DNA of 64,000 nucleotides from Marinactinospora thermotolerans DSM 45154 (GTDB taxonomy: Bacteria > Actinomycetota > Actinomycetes > Streptosporangiales > Streptosporangiaceae): positions 124,001 through 188,000 of the forward strand of contig NZ_FUWS01000006.1 of assembly GCF_900167435.1 (NCBI RefSeq). Direction: 5' to 3'. The notes under the pieces were generated by a model. That model did not search any database, was not told the origin of the DNA, and was given only the letters and a program-made list of their open reading frames with translations. The position numbers and the translations under genes were made by a program. Of the stretch, positions 6,917 to 15,589 are shown one piece after another (positions within the stretch are counted from its first letter, which is position 1; each line of letters starts with the position of its first letter).

Positions 6917-9196
6917 ATGGCCATGCAGATGCGACGGCAGGACGGCGCGCAGCGGATGATCCGGATCAGGCGCGCCAGGACGAACAACCTCAAGGGCGTC
7001 GACATCGACGTCCCCCGCAACGCCGTGGTCGTGTTCGCGGGGGTGTCCGGGTCGGGGAAGTCCTCGCTGGTGTTCGACACCATCGCGGCCGAGGCCGGCC
7101 ACCAGTTGAACGAGACCTATCCGCCGTTCGTCCGCAACCGGCTGCCCAAATGGCGTCGGCCGGAGGTGGACCACATCGACGGTCTGTCCCCGGTCGTGGT
7201 GATCGACCAGCGCCGTATCGGGGGCAACGCGCGTTCCACGGTGGGAACGATCACCGACGCCTACACCTACCTGCGCCTGTTGTTCTCGCGGGTGAGCGAG
7301 CCCCACGTGGGCGAGTCGAACCACTTCTCGTTCAACGACCCGGCGGGGATGTGTCCGACCTGCTCGGGGCTGGGGGAGACGGTGGTCAGCGCCGTCGACC
7401 GGTTCCTCGACCTCGACCGGTCCCTGGAGGAGGGGGCGATCCTGCTGCCCGGTTTCGGCAGGGGCGGCTATTGGTACTCCCAGTACGCCGACATCGGTTC
7501 CTTCGAGCCGACCACGCCGCTCCGCGAGTGGAGCGCGGAGCAACGGCGGGCGCTGCTGTACGGCGGCGAGGCCGCGGCGCGGCTCGGCACGCGGCCACCG
7601 AAGGACTACGAGGGGGTCGTCGAACGGTTCGAGCGGATCTACCTGCGCACCTCGGACGACCTGTCCCAGCGCAAACAGGAGGTGCTGGCGCGCTTCACCC
7701 GGCGCGAGGTCTGCCCGGAGTGCCGGGGTGAGCGGCTCGCCGAGGCGCCCAGGACGGCGACCGTCCTGGGCCGCACGATCGGCGAGATGACGCGTATGGA
7801 GGTCGCCGACCTCGCCGCGCTGGTCGCCGGCGTCACGCGGCCCGATGTCGCCCCGGTGGTGGAGGCGCTGCGGGAGCGCCTGGACGCGATGACACGGATC
7901 GGCCTGGGCTATCTGTCCCTGTCCCGGGCCACCACGACGCTGTCGGGCGGCGAGTCCCAGAGGATCAAGACCGTCCGCCACCTGGGCAGCAGCCTCGCCG
8001 AGATGGTGTACGTGTTCGACGAGCCCACCGTCGGCCTGCACTCCCACGACGTCACGTCCATGATCGACCTGTTGCTGCGGTTGCGGGACAAGGGCAACAC
8101 GGTGCTGGTGGTCGAGCACGATCCCGCCGTGATGCGGGTGGCGGACCAGATCGTCGAGATCGGTCCGGGCGCCGGCGACGCCGGCGGGAACGTCGTCTTC
8201 CAGGGCCCCTGGGAGGAGCTTCGTCGGGCCGACACGCCCACCGGCCGCGTGGTGCGGGCGCGCTCGGCGTCCGCGCCGCCGCGGCGCCGGCCCACGGGGG
8301 CTCTGACGGTCCGCGGGGCGTCCCGCAACAACCTGCGCGACGTCACCGTGGACATCCCCACCGGTGTCCTCACCGTGTTGACCGGTGTCGCCGGTTCGGG
8401 CAAGTCCAGCCTCGCCGCGGAGCTCGTGGAGCGGCACGACGCCGTGGTCATCGACCAACGTCCGGTGTCCACCGGTCGCCGATCGACCCCGATGACCTAC
8501 ACCGGCATCGCTCCGGCGATCCGCCGGCTCTTCGCCCGGGCCAACGGGGTCGGTGTGAAGTTGTTCAGCGCCAACTCCGAGGGAGGCTGTGCCCCGTGTG
8601 GCGGGCTGGGGGTCATCTACACGGACCTGGCCTTCATGGACGGCCAGGAGGTCACCTGCGAGGCGTGCCAGGGGCGGCGTTTCTCCCCTGAGGCGCTGGC
8701 GCATACCGTCGGCGGGCTCAGCATCGCCGACGTCGACGACCTCACCGTCGCCGAGGCGGTGGAGCGCCTCGGCGACGAGGCGGTCGTGCGGACGCTGGAC
8801 GTGCTGCGTACCGTCGGGCTGGGCTATCTCCGCCTGGGCCAGCCGCTCGGCACCCTTTCGGGCGGTGAGTGCCAGCGTCTCAAGATCGCCCGGGAACTCG
8901 CCGGCGACGCGCGGCCCGCCGCCCTTTACGTCCTGGACGAGCCGACGACCGGGCTGCACCCGTCCGACACCGCGACCCTGTTGCGCGTCCTGGACAACCT
9001 GGTCGACTCCGGTGCCGGCGTGGTCGTCGTGGAGCACGACCTCGACGTCATCTGGCACGCCGACCGGGTGATCGATCTCGGTCCCGGTCCGGGCCGGCAC
9101 GGCGGCCGGGTGATCTTCGAGGGCACCCCCGACGAGCTCGCCCGGGAGGAGGGCTCGTTGACCGGGGCGGCGTTGCGGGGCCGGGCGTTCGGCTGA
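6917..9196 (+). CDS. Short UvrA-like ATPase (UvrA2/DrrC type)
   Basis: 759 residues, clearly shorter than the usual 940-1000 residues of UvrA. It has two ABC halves: Walker A VSGSGKSS (about 44-51) and VAGSGKSS, signatures TLSGGESQRIK and TLSGGECQRLK, Walker B MVYVFDEPTVGLH and LYVLDEPTTGLH. Two zinc modules are visible (CPTCSGLG with CPECRGER; CAPCGGLG with CEACQGRRF). The length suggests the UvrB-binding insert is missing, as in the UvrA2 group found in radiation- or drug-resistance loci. It could bind damaged DNA or DNA-binding antibiotics without UvrBC. ATG 6917 has no obvious ribosome site, so a downstream ATG (6956, MIRIRRART) is possible. It is divergent from the WYL regulator. Confidence 0.88.
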   Translation: MAMQMRRQDGAQRMIRIRRARTNNLKGVDIDVPRNAVVVFAGVSGSGKSSLVFDTIAAEAGHQLNETYPPFVRNRLPKWRRPEVDHIDGLSPVVVIDQRRIGGNARSTVGTITDAYTYLRLLFSRVSEPHVGESNHFSFNDPAGMCPTCSGLGETVVSAVDRFLDLDRSLEEGAILLPGFGRGGYWYSQYADIGSFEPTTPLREWSAEQRRALLYGGEAAARLGTRPPKDYEGVVERFERIYLRTSDDLSQRKQEVLARFTRREVCPECRGERLAEAPRTATVLGRTIGEMTRMEVADLAALVAGVTRPDVAPVVEALRERLDAMTRIGLGYLSLSRATTTLSGGESQRIKTVRHLGSSLAEMVYVFDEPTVGLHSHDVTSMIDLLLRLRDKGNTVLVVEHDPAVMRVADQIVEIGPGAGDAGGNVVFQGPWEELRRADTPTGRVVRARSASAPPRRRPTGALTVRGASRNNLRDVTVDIPTGVLTVLTGVAGSGKSSLAAELVERHDAVVIDQRPVSTGRRSTPMTYTGIAPAIRRLFARANGVGVKLFSANSEGGCAPCGGLGVIYTDLAFMDGQEVTCEACQGRRFSPEALAHTVGGLSIADVDDLTVAEAVERLGDEAVVRTLDVLRTVGLGYLRLGQPLGTLSGGECQRLKIARELAGDARPAALYVLDEPTTGLHPSDTATLLRVLDNLVDSGAGVVVVEHDLDVIWHADRVIDLGPGPGRHGGRVIFEGTPDELAREEGSLTGAALRGRAFG

Positions 9197-9448
9197 GCCT
9201 CGTCGGGGCGCGTTCCGCCCGGCGCCGGACCGGGGACCGTCGTTCGGGCCGAGCAGGTGGGATCGCTCCCGGGCAGAGCGGTCCCCGCGCCGGCCCGTGA
9301 CGTGCCGGCGCCGCCGGTCCGCGCGGCCGTGCCGCCAGGGCCTGGTGCGAAAACGCCGGTCACCGCCGGTTCGGCCCTCAGGTGCGGCTCGTTGTCAGCG
9401 GCGCCGGGCATGATCGGCCCGTCGGTTCTTCCAAGGGGACGGGACACT

Positions 9449-9790
9449 ATGCCGATCACCAATCCGCAGGTGGCGGGGCACGCTTTTCTGCGACAGCTGT
9501 ACGCGGACTCCTACTTCCCCGATCACGTCGTCGACAAGGGCCGGATGGTCCTGCTGCGGCTGTGCGAGCGGATCGAGGCTGAGCGGCCGTCGGATCTGGC
9601 GGCCCTGTACGCGCTCACCCAGGCCGCGACGGAGGAGTTCAACCTCCTGGAGGCGGAGTTCGAGGCGGCCGGGAGCGAGATCGAGACGGTTGCGCGGGAG
9701 GAGATCGCTGAGGGCTTCTGGTTCGTCGCGTCCGGCTACGGGTTCCCGGACGCCGACGTCGAGGAGCTGATCGCCACCCGGGACTGGTGA
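9449..9790 (+). CDS. DUF5713 family protein
   Basis: 113 residues from ATG 9449, with AAGGGGACGGG upstream. It is all-alpha and soluble, starting MPITNPQVAGHAFLRQLYADSYFPDHVVDKGRM-like and ending DADVEELIATRDW, the pattern of DUF5713. No function is known. It stands alone between the UvrA-like gene and a convergent TPR-like gene. The 250 bases before it hold no recognised gene. Confidence 0.75.
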   Translation: MPITNPQVAGHAFLRQLYADSYFPDHVVDKGRMVLLRLCERIEAERPSDLAALYALTQAATEEFNLLEAEFEAAGSEIETVAREEIAEGFWFVASGYGFPDADVEELIATRDW

Positions 9791-9849
9791 GCGGCGTCCG
9801 GCAACGGGATCGGGCCGCCGGTCAGGGCCATCCGTTTTCGCGACAGGCG

Positions 9850-10404
9850 CTAGCCGTCGAGCAGCCGGTCGAGGTCGTCCTCGGTGAAGCCGAGGTCCAT
9901 GCGGATCCGGAAGCGGATGCGCAACAGCTCCAGCAGGAGGTCGTGCATGTAGGGCGAGACGTCCTGGTGGCGGAAGCGCTCCACCCCGAGGGTGGCCCAC
10001 TCGTGGGCTCCGGTGAGGTCGTCGTGCGCCTGTAGGGTCTCGGCGATGTGGATGTAGGTGGGGAGGTTGCGGGGTCCCTCGGCGCGGAGCCGGTCGAGCT
10101 GGGTCCGGGCCTCCTCGACACGGTCGAGTTCGAGAAGGGCGCCGCACTGCAACGCGCGGGCGTCGATGATGGTGACGCCCCCGTCGTCGATGGCGCGCTG
10201 GTAGATGGCCACGGCCAGTTCGAACTCCTGGGCCATCTCCCACTGCTCACCGGCGCGGACGAACAGCTCGGCGCGACAGATCTCGCTGTCGGCGTCGACT
10301 TGGTTGGCCAGGTCGGCCAGCTCCCTCGCGACCTCGGCGTGGTCGCCGGACTGCACGGCCCGGAATTCCAACCGATCGAGGTCTGCCGTCGTCACCCGGG
10401 TCAC
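9850..10404 (-). CDS. TPR-like helical repeat protein
   Basis: 184 residues from GTG 10404, chosen for the strong GGGAGGTG site six bases upstream. The sequence is helical with TPR-like pairs (ELFVRAGEQWEMAQEFELAVAIYQRAIDD; ALQCGALLELDRVEEARTQLDRLR; YIHIAETLQAHDDLTGAHEWATLG), a scaffold for protein contacts. It starts 31 bases after the NYN gene stop on the same strand and is probably co-transcribed with it. It may therefore be a partner of that nuclease-like protein. The ORF ends with an acidic EDDLDRLLDG tail. Confidence 0.7.
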   Translation of the reverse strand: MTRVTTADLDRLEFRAVQSGDHAEVARELADLANQVDADSEICRAELFVRAGEQWEMAQEFELAVAIYQRAIDDGGVTIIDARALQCGALLELDRVEEARTQLDRLRAEGPRNLPTYIHIAETLQAHDDLTGAHEWATLGVERFRHQDVSPYMHDLLLELLRIRFRIRMDLGFTEDDLDRLLDG

Positions 10405-10435
10405 TTGCCACCTCCCTGTGCTTGCCGCCGGCGAT

Positions 10436-12058
10436 CTACTGTGCGTGCGAACGTTCGAGGGCCTCCCAGAAGCCCTGCCGCAGTGCGTGGCGGACCTCGT
10501 CACGCAGCAGGTAGTCGATCGGCAGCACCGAACCCTGGAGCAGCCGCGCCTCCAGGTCGGAGGGCATGCGCGGCTTGCGTGCCAGCACGGCCTCCCGCCA
10601 GAGGGCCGGCGCGTCACGCGCGATGGATTCGGCGAAGCCGTCGCCCTCTTTCCGCGCGATGGCGACGGCCTCCTCGACGGTCCGTGCCGGCGACCGCGGC
10701 AGGACATGGTGCCCCGGCCGGGGGACCGGGTCGGTGTGGGGACCGTGGTGGACACGGTCGGCGGGGCGGGGGCCAGTAGCGGTCCCGGAGTCCTGTCCGG
10801 CTCCGGGGATGCTCCTGAACGCGGGATCAGTTCCCGTACTGGCCCCAAAAGTAGGGTTTGGTCCGGTATTACCTCCGAATCCCGGATTCTCCCCTGTGGC
10901 GGGCCCGTACCGTGGATCGGGCCCCGGCGGGGCCCCGCGTGTCGGTGGCGCCTCGCGTTCGTAGGGCGAACCCCCCATCACCGGATTGCGGTGGGCTCCC
11001 GTGGGGTGCTGTTGCGGCTGCCCCTGCGGCGGCGTGCCGTACCCGCCCTGCTGCATCCCGCGCATGCCCGGGTGGGCCCCGGTCTGCGGTGGCACCGCGT
11101 GACTCGGGTTGGGCCCCGTGGAGGCGGAGGAGTGCGCCATGCTCGTGTGCGCCCCGGTGGCCGGCTGCGCCGGCGGTGGCGTGTGCCCGCCCGTGGGGAA
11201 TCCGTCGGCGTCGACCCCCGCGGCGGCGCCTCCCCGAGGTTCCATGCCGCTGGAGCCCTGGGGGGCGAGATGGTCGCCGCCGCGCTGCTGGGCGATGCTC
11301 TGCCGCATCGCGCGCAACTGCTCCATCGCGCTACCGGACGGCGCCTGCTGGGCTCCGGTGCCGGCGAAGACCGCGTCCAGGCCGGAGGGGGCGGGCTCCA
11401 CCCGTGCGGCCCCCGCGTGCGCGGAGACCGGCCGGCGGTTGACCTCGCGCTCGGCCGAGCGCGAACGCCCGTTGCTCAACGGGGAGTGCGACGCGGGCGC
11501 CGCCTCCTCGCCGTTTCCGCTCCCGGCGAGCAGGTTGACGTAGGGACGCAGGTGACCGGCCCCGATCTCGATCAGGTCGTCGCACTCGCGGCGCAACGCC
11601 CGCGAGATCGTCCAGTTCCCCTCGACGGAGACGTGGATGACGGTGACCCGCACGCCGAGGTCCTGGACGTCGGCCACGACCTGCGCCATGTCCTCGTCCC
11701 CGCCGACCAGGACGGCGTCGCACAGCCTCCCGGTTCCGGCGAGCGTGATCAGATCCCGTTGGACATAGCTCTCGACGCCCTCCCGTCTGCCCGGACGGAT
11801 GCGCGCGGCTCGGAACTTGACACCGGGAATGTCGGCGATGCCGTCCTGCTCCTGGTTGCGGCGTCCCTCGGGGGTCGCCTCGTACCAGTAGCAGCGCAGC
11901 ACCGGAAGCCCCGTGCGGTCACGCGCGACCTCGTTGAGGAGCTGTACGAGTCCCGCATAGTCCCAGGACACGGAATCGCGGTTGCGGGTTCCGTGCACGG
12001 CCATCGCGCCGTCGGCCAGGAGGTAGCCGGCGTCAACGAACAACGCGCAGCGATCCAC
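10436..12058 (-). CDS. NYN (PIN-like) domain protein with long disordered linker
   Basis: 540 residues from GTG 12058, with AAGGGGCGG upstream. Residues 1-170 form a NYN/PIN-like nuclease fold: MDRCALFVDAGYLL with the first catalytic Asp, GIADIPGVKF, and AVLVGGDEDMAQVVADVQDLGVRVTVI with the later acidic cluster. A Pro/Gln/Gly-rich linker follows (about 190-450, many TGAHP-like repeats). The conserved C-terminus (TVEEAVAIARKEGDGFAESIARDAPALWREAVLARK then LPIDYLLRDEVRHALRQGFWEALE) may bind RNA or protein. NYN proteins are thought to cleave RNA. It is upstream of the TPR-like gene in a two-gene operon. Confidence 0.82.
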   Translation of the reverse strand: MDRCALFVDAGYLLADGAMAVHGTRNRDSVSWDYAGLVQLLNEVARDRTGLPVLRCYWYEATPEGRRNQEQDGIADIPGVKFRAARIRPGRREGVESYVQRDLITLAGTGRLCDAVLVGGDEDMAQVVADVQDLGVRVTVIHVSVEGNWTISRALRRECDDLIEIGAGHLRPYVNLLAGSGNGEEAAPASHSPLSNGRSRSAEREVNRRPVSAHAGAARVEPAPSGLDAVFAGTGAQQAPSGSAMEQLRAMRQSIAQQRGGDHLAPQGSSGMEPRGGAAAGVDADGFPTGGHTPPPAQPATGAHTSMAHSSASTGPNPSHAVPPQTGAHPGMRGMQQGGYGTPPQGQPQQHPTGAHRNPVMGGSPYEREAPPTRGAPPGPDPRYGPATGENPGFGGNTGPNPTFGASTGTDPAFRSIPGAGQDSGTATGPRPADRVHHGPHTDPVPRPGHHVLPRSPARTVEEAVAIARKEGDGFAESIARDAPALWREAVLARKPRMPSDLEARLLQGSVLPIDYLLRDEVRHALRQGFWEALERSHAQ

Positions 12059-12287
12059 GCGACACCGCCCCTTCCCTTGTGTTCGGTTGCCCGGGTCGGT
12101 GGCCGGGTTCACCCGAAGATCGGTACTCGGCCAAAGACAGGCCGGGCCACAGCCTAACCAAGTCTGTGACGTTTTGTGTGCCGGGCCGCACACCTGGGAT
12201 CGGGGAAGGGGATACGGTCCTGGAGCCGGGTCGTTTCGGGGCAGGGCGGTGACCCGCGCAAACGCCCACTGCCCGGGTCCGGGCCGC

Positions 12288-12950
12288 TCAGTCGTCGGTG
12301 TGCAGGATCGCACCGTCCTCGGCGCTCACGCCGATCTCGCGGTCATCGTCGACCTCGACCTCCCAGCGGGCGATCCGCTCTTCGGCGTCGTCATCGTCGT
12401 CGTCACGCTCGGCTGCCTCGAACTGCACGCTGGTGACGGTGCCGCCGAGTTCACGCTCGGCCGCCTGCGCGGCCTCCACCAGACCGACCCCGGCCTGCGC
12501 GGCCCGCATGTCCTCGTCATCGGCGCGACCCTCCCGCTCCGTGCTGACCGCGCCGCTCCGGTCCACGCACAGTTCGTACTCGCGCTCCTCGTCGAGGACG
12601 ACGACGTCGATCTCCCACCCGGCGCCCCCGCGTTCCACGTCGTGGACGACACCGTCGGGGACGGCCTCCTCGGCCAGGTTCAGGACGCGGGCCAGGTCGA
12701 GGATCGTCTCCTCGGAGCCGCCGGCCGGTTCGGCCGGGCCGCTCGACTCGCCGCCCGCGGACCGGGCGGGTTCGATGTCGGGCGTGGAGGACGCCGCCTC
12801 CACGTGCTGTCCGTCGCCGCGGGCCTCCGCCGGCGCGTCGGCGCCCAGGCCGGAGGCGAAGGCCAGTCCGGCACCGCCCAGGGCGATCAGCCCGACCGCC
12901 GCGGTTCCCGCGAGCAGCAGGGGGGTGCGTCCGAATCCATTGGCGGCCAT
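12288..12950 (-). CDS. PepSY-domain exported protein
   Basis: 220 residues with GGGGCACC before the ATG. An N-terminal hydrophobic segment (TPLLLAGTAAVGLIALGGAGLAFA) acts as signal or anchor. Two PepSY-like units follow (ILDLARVLNLAEEAVPDGVVHDVERGGAGWEIDVVVLDE and AAQAAERELGGTVTSVQFEA...RWEVEVDDDREIGVSAEDG), separated by an acidic stretch (AERDDDDDDAEER). PepSY modules are extracytoplasmic inhibitors or sensors and often sit beside two-component systems. None is adjacent here. The protein is very acidic overall. Confidence 0.8.
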   Translation of the reverse strand: MAANGFGRTPLLLAGTAAVGLIALGGAGLAFASGLGADAPAEARGDGQHVEAASSTPDIEPARSAGGESSGPAEPAGGSEETILDLARVLNLAEEAVPDGVVHDVERGGAGWEIDVVVLDEEREYELCVDRSGAVSTEREGRADDEDMRAAQAGVGLVEAAQAAERELGGTVTSVQFEAAERDDDDDDAEERIARWEVEVDDDREIGVSAEDGAILHTDD

Positions 12951-13254
12951 GTGGTGCCCCTCTCGTCTGTGTCGCGGCGCGCTTGCGCCGACATGTCACA
13001 GACTCGCGTGTCGCGTGCTAGCGGTGCGCTGCGCCGACGTTAAGGCCGCGCTAAGAGGGCCGGGCGGGAGTCTCGGCGGTGTGCCTGTCGGTCTGGATGC
13101 CCGTCGGCTCTGCTGCGGGGAAGGGGCGGGTGCGTCTTTGAGAACCGTGGTGGGGAGCCGTGGTCACCGGTGGGACCGCTGCCGTCCCCGGGGCATGGCG
13201 GGGCGGCCGGACCCGTCCCGGGCGGTGATCGCCCCTCCCGCATCCGGGCCGCCC
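12951..13254. other. Intergenic region upstream of the PepSY gene
   Basis: It contains the PepSY gene promoter region and no recognisable coding sequence. The right side runs into the transposase remnant. Confidence 0.4.
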
Positions 13255-13640
13255 GACACGGGCCGGTGGCAGGCACCTCGCCCTCGTCGCCACCCGGGGA
13301 ATCCCGCTCGCGGTGGCGCCGGCCAGCGGTTCCCGCAACGGCGCCGCCCAGCCGCAGCGCCGCGGGCCGAAGCGCCGCCGTGCCCGGTCGGCCGGCTCCG
13401 GCGATGTCCCGGCAGCGTGCCCGGCGACCGCGGCGGGTATCGCCGGCCGCGGCGGGCCTGGGGACCACGCCGGTCATCGCCGGCGATCGGTTCCGCGCGG
13501 CTTCGGCGTGCTCCTTCACCGCTGGAGCGGCGAGCGGCCCATCGTCCGGCTTGTCCCGCCCGCGCGGCCATGGAGCGACGCGACGACATCCACGCGGCCG
13601 AGCCCTCCTGAGGCGAAGCAGGTTCAGCGATCCCTGGCGA
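13255..13640 (+). pseudogene. Remnant of an IS5-family transposase
   Basis: No intact frame remains, but pieces in successive frames line up in order with the C-terminal half of IS5-type DDE transposases. In frame 2 from about 13250, GRPTRAGG then HLALVATRGIPLAVAP; in a second frame GDRGGYRR (cf. ADRGYD) and GTTPVIAG; in frame 2 again RWSGERPIVRL (cf. RWVVERTIAWL); finally in frame 1 ERRDDIHAA (cf. RWERRDDIHEA). At least three frameshifts are needed. No terminal inverted repeats are seen, so this is an old fragment. It abuts the 3' end of the hydrolase-like gene. Confidence 0.6.
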
Positions 13641-14220
13641 GCAGATCGGCCGCGAGCCCCAGCAGCGCGCCGGCCGGGGAACCGGGACCGGACGGGGACT
13701 CGACGACGGGCCAACCGCGCAGGCGGGCCAGCCGGGCGCAACCGGCGTATCCGGGGTCGGAGAGGAGGTAGCCGCAGGGCGCGTCCGGCCAGTCGGCCGT
13801 CACGGGGAGCGGCTCGGTGTCGTATCCCGGGGGCGGCGGCGGGCCGGTGTGGTGGACGTGGGGCAGCTGCGCGGCGGCGAGGGCGGCCCGCGTGGGCGTG
13901 CCCGGTTGCGGGAGCGGTCCGTCGGCGAGGACGTATCCGGCGACGCGGCGGTGCGCGGCGCGCTGGGCCGCGGCGACCCCCGGCAGCAGCGGTGCGGCCC
14001 CGCCCTCGCCGACGAGCAGGAGCGGGGCCGAGGGAGCCGCTCGGCGGATCTCCAGGGCCGCCCCGGCGACGTAGCGCGCGGCGTAGGGGGCGGTGTCGCC
14101 CACGACGACCTCGGGGACCACCACCTCGATCCCCTCCTCGGCGAGGTCGGCGGGCAGGGCGCCCCAATCGGCCGGCCCGCGCAACGGGTCGTGGAGCAGG
14201 ACGACGGAGAACGGGGTCAC
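13624..14220 (-). CDS. Alpha/beta-hydrolase-like protein
   Basis: 198 residues from GTG 14220, which overlaps the cutA stop (GTGA), so it is translationally coupled. The start FSVVLLHDPLRGPADWGALPADLAEEGIEVVVPE has the strand-turn pattern of an alpha/beta hydrolase, and LLLVGEGGAAPLLPGVA resembles the nucleophile elbow. The expected Ser is not evident in G-E-G-G-A, so catalysis is doubtful. A Pro-rich loop (HHTGPPPPPGYD) is present. The substrate is unknown. Confidence 0.65.
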   Translation of the reverse strand: MTPFSVVLLHDPLRGPADWGALPADLAEEGIEVVVPEVVVGDTAPYAARYVAGAALEIRRAAPSAPLLLVGEGGAAPLLPGVAAAQRAAHRRVAGYVLADGPLPQPGTPTRAALAAAQLPHVHHTGPPPPPGYDTEPLPVTADWPDAPCGYLLSDPGYAGCARLARLRGWPVVESPSGPGSPAGALLGLAADLLARDR

Positions 14221-14561
14221 GTCTTCGGGCCGGTCTCGGCGCTCACCCAGGCGAGGTAGCCGGCGGATCCACCGGTGACGGGGACCGCCACGACCTCGGG
14301 TTCGTCATAGGGGTGGAGGTCGAGGAGGCGGGCGGTGAGCTCGTCGAGGCGGGCGGCGGTGGTCTTCATGACGACCGTCCACTCCTGGTCCGCCTGGACC
14401 TCCCCCTCCCAGCGGTAGAAACTCGTGATGGGGCCGCCGACCTGGGCGCACGCGACGAGGCGGGCCTCGACCACCGCGCGGGCCAGCCGTTCGGCCGCGG
14501 CCCGGTCGTCGACCGTGGTCTCGACCCGCACGTGTCCGGCCGCGGACCGAGGATCCGTCAT
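14217..14561 (-). CDS. cutA: CutA1-type divalent cation tolerance protein
   Basis: 114 residues from ATG 14561, preceded by GGAGGAGG; a longer frame to 14612 lacks such a site. The CutA1 core is clear: VRVETTVDDRAAAERLARAVVEARLVACAQV, PITSFYRWEGEVQADQEWTVVMKTT and LHPYDEPEVVAVPVTGG. CutA1 forms PII-like trimers implicated in copper and other metal tolerance. It is divergent from pyrE, 56 bases away, and coupled to the hydrolase-like gene. Confidence 0.93.
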   Translation of the reverse strand: MTDPRSAAGHVRVETTVDDRAAAERLARAVVEARLVACAQVGGPITSFYRWEGEVQADQEWTVVMKTTAARLDELTARLLDLHPYDEPEVVAVPVTGGSAGYLAWVSAETGPKT

Positions 14562-14617
14562 GTCGCGCCTCCTCCGCTGCTCAGGGCAGTGATCCGCACG
14601 TCCTAGGCTCATGGGAC

Positions 14618-15163
14618 ATGAGCGACCGCGAGGATCTCCTCCGACACATCAACGATAAGGCCGTGGTGCACGGCAAGGTCACCCTGTCCTCGGGCATCGA
14701 GGCCGATTACTACGTCGATCTGCGCCGGGTGACGCTGGACGGCCAGAGCGCTCCGCTGGTGGGCCGCGTGATGCTGGACACCACGGCGGACCTCGACTAC
14801 GACGCCGTGGGCGGCCTGACGCTGGGCGCCGACCCGGTGGCCACCGCGATGCTGCACGCGGCGTCCGCCCGCGGACGGCGGCTGGACGCTTTCGTGGTGC
14901 GCAAGGCCGGTAAGGCGCACGGTCTGCAACGGCGTATCGAGGGACCCGACGTCAAGGGATGCCGGGTGCTGGCGGTCGAGGACACCTCGACCACTGGGGG
15001 ATCGGTGCTGACCGCCGTGGAGGCGTTGCGCGAGGCCGGCGCCCATGTCGTCGGCGTCGCCGTCATCGTGGACCGAGGCGCGCGCGCCAAGGTCGCCGGC
15101 GAGGGACTGGAGTACCGCGCCGCGTTTGAATTGTCCGATCTGGACGTCGGGGAAGGCCGCTAA
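14618..15163 (+). CDS. pyrE: Orotate phosphoribosyltransferase
   Basis: 181 residues. It makes orotidine 5'-phosphate from orotate and PRPP in pyrimidine synthesis. The family start (REDLLRHINDKAVVHGKVTLSSGIEADYYVDLRRVTLDG), the GGLTLGADPVATAM loop, FVVRKAGKAHG with the catalytic Lys, and the PRPP motif VLAVEDTSTTGGS are all intact. The stop overlaps the stop of the convergent downstream gene by two bases. Confidence 0.96.
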   Translation: MSDREDLLRHINDKAVVHGKVTLSSGIEADYYVDLRRVTLDGQSAPLVGRVMLDTTADLDYDAVGGLTLGADPVATAMLHAASARGRRLDAFVVRKAGKAHGLQRRIEGPDVKGCRVLAVEDTSTTGGSVLTAVEALREAGAHVVGVAVIVDRGARAKVAGEGLEYRAAFELSDLDVGEGR

Positions 15164-15549
15164 CCCTCCTGTTCCACGGTGAAGGCGTAGTCCGGACCCT
15201 CACCGCTGATGTCCTTGGGCCTGCCGTTGACGTGGACCTCGACCGCGTCTGGATCGCCGATGGTGACGTCCAGGCGCGGTTGGTCATAGGTGGCGTACTG
15301 GCCCTGTTGCATGGTCGTGTCGGTGATGACCTCCCCGCCGGGGATCCTGACGAGCACGTCGCTGGATTCTCCGACGACCCGGATGTAGAGCACCTTCTTG
15401 TCGGTGATCTCGTCCTGCGGCTCGGCCAGCGCCGCGGATCCCTCGGGGACCACGACGTCGCCGGTTCCGGGTAGGGAACGGTAGAAGAAGTACCCGCCCA
15501 GGACCACCAGGATGATCAACAGCACGACCGCTCCGACGATGGCCAGCAT
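15160..15549 (-). CDS. Membrane-anchored protein with DUF4115-like domain
   Basis: About 129 residues from ATG 15549; an alternative GTG at 15588 would add 13 polar residues, and neither has a strong ribosome site. One N-terminal membrane helix (MLAIVGAVVLLIILVVLGGYFFYRSL) is followed by an extracellular domain with VLYIRVVGESSDVLVRIPGGEVITDTTMQQGQYATYD and LDVTIGDPDAVEVHVNGRP, the pattern of the RodZ C-terminal DUF4115 fold. Its function is unknown; a cell-envelope role is inferred. Confidence 0.7.
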   Translation of the reverse strand: MLAIVGAVVLLIILVVLGGYFFYRSLPGTGDVVVPEGSAALAEPQDEITDKKVLYIRVVGESSDVLVRIPGGEVITDTTMQQGQYATYDQPRLDVTIGDPDAVEVHVNGRPKDISGEGPDYAFTVEQEG

Positions 15550-15589
15550 TTGGCCAACGCCCCGAGGATCATTGCGATGTCGTCCCACG

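Noticed and set aside
6764-9100. A 778-codon minus-strand frame opposite the UvrA-like gene
   Set aside because: Shadow frame; the plus strand holds clear ABC motifs and the minus frame has none.
13040-14167. A long minus-strand frame covering the transposase remnant and hydrolase-like gene
   Set aside because: Arg/Gly/Pro-rich, overlaps a better gene in another frame, no likeness.
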